Below are positions 62,967-64,000 of a stretch of DNA of 64,000 nucleotides, one piece after another. Under the pieces are notes generated by a model. The model was not told the DNA's origin. It was given only the letters and a program-made list of their open reading frames with translations, and searched no databases. How positions within the stretch are numbered: the stretch's first letter is position 1; each line of letters opens with the position of its first letter. Both the position numbers and the translations under genes were made by a program. The DNA is from Bryobacterales bacterium (lineage in GTDB: Bacteria; Acidobacteriota; Terriglobia; Bryobacterales; Bryobacteraceae), in NCBI GenBank assembly GCA_003142185.1, contig PLOR01000021.1, forward strand, positions 124,001-188,000. The letters are read 5' to 3'.

Positions 62967-64000
<1,034 letters not shown>

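Overview
This is a GC-rich, gene-dense bacterial chromosome segment. It has many 1-4 bp stop/start overlaps and no rRNA, tRNA, CRISPR array or prophage that I could find. The gene set suggests a soil-type member of the Acidobacteriota, close to the Solibacter/Bryobacter group: a type-B sdhC-sdhA-sdhB operon, YpdA, a tripartite DHA2 efflux operon, Ku/LigD, a GH3 enzyme with an inserted PA14 domain, many toxin-antitoxin pairs and intergenic spaces full of palindromic repeats. That assignment comes from gene content and general resemblance, not from a database search.

Layout. 0-3 kb: the end of a family-2 glycosyltransferase, two overlapping SAM methyltransferases and truB. 3-5.1 kb: a PadR regulator with a recognisable promoter, a secreted beta-barrel-like protein and two small membrane proteins. 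5.2-6.6 kb (minus): an ECF sigma factor, its probable anti-sigma factor and a Spy-like periplasmic protein. 6.7-11.6 kb: tldD and tldE, separated by a palindromic repeat and a small-protein/HNH-nuclease cassette. 11.7-15.5 kb: a SpoIIE-type phosphatase, nnr and tsaE, all overlapping. 15.6-19.8 kb: a shortened DUF433 gene, the GH3 enzyme, a double palindromic element and higBA. 19.9-23.9 kb (minus): a peptide-ligase/peptidase module made of CP-ATP-grasp, alpha-E, Anbu (proteasome-like) and transglutaminase proteins. 24-31 kb: an exported protein, a GRP-type transporter, an ArnT-like glycosyltransferase with a palindromic element inside its reading frame, then purQ-purL. 32-37 kb: an AbrB/RelE pair, divergent ku and ligD, and a DUF433/DUF5615 pair. 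37-44 kb: purA and alaS (divergent), ypdA and anmK. 44-49 kb (minus): mutS, a glutamate-dehydrogenase-family gene and an RraA-like gene. 49.7-53.8 kb (minus): tolC-emrB-emrA. 54-57.5 kb: STAS protein plus sigma-54 activator (minus), then tacAT (plus). 57.5-60.9 kb (minus): sdhCAB. 61-64 kb: a REP-associated transposase surrounded by its own REPs, an orphan BrnA-like antitoxin, a membrane-protein gene interrupted at a G8 tract, and the 3' part of gyrB.

Three themes stand out. First, non-autonomous palindromic elements of at least five families fill the intergenic spaces. Several reach into coding regions: the ArnT-like gene, the RraA-like C-terminus, the mutS stop codon and the transposase itself. 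Second, small antitoxin or toxin genes are unusually dense (about seven loci in 64 kb), and one looks like an internal deletion that fused an antitoxin to the tail of its toxin. Third, the ATP-grasp/alpha-E/transglutaminase/Anbu module is a conserved but biochemically poorly defined peptide-modification system, and is the best candidate here for unusual biochemistry.
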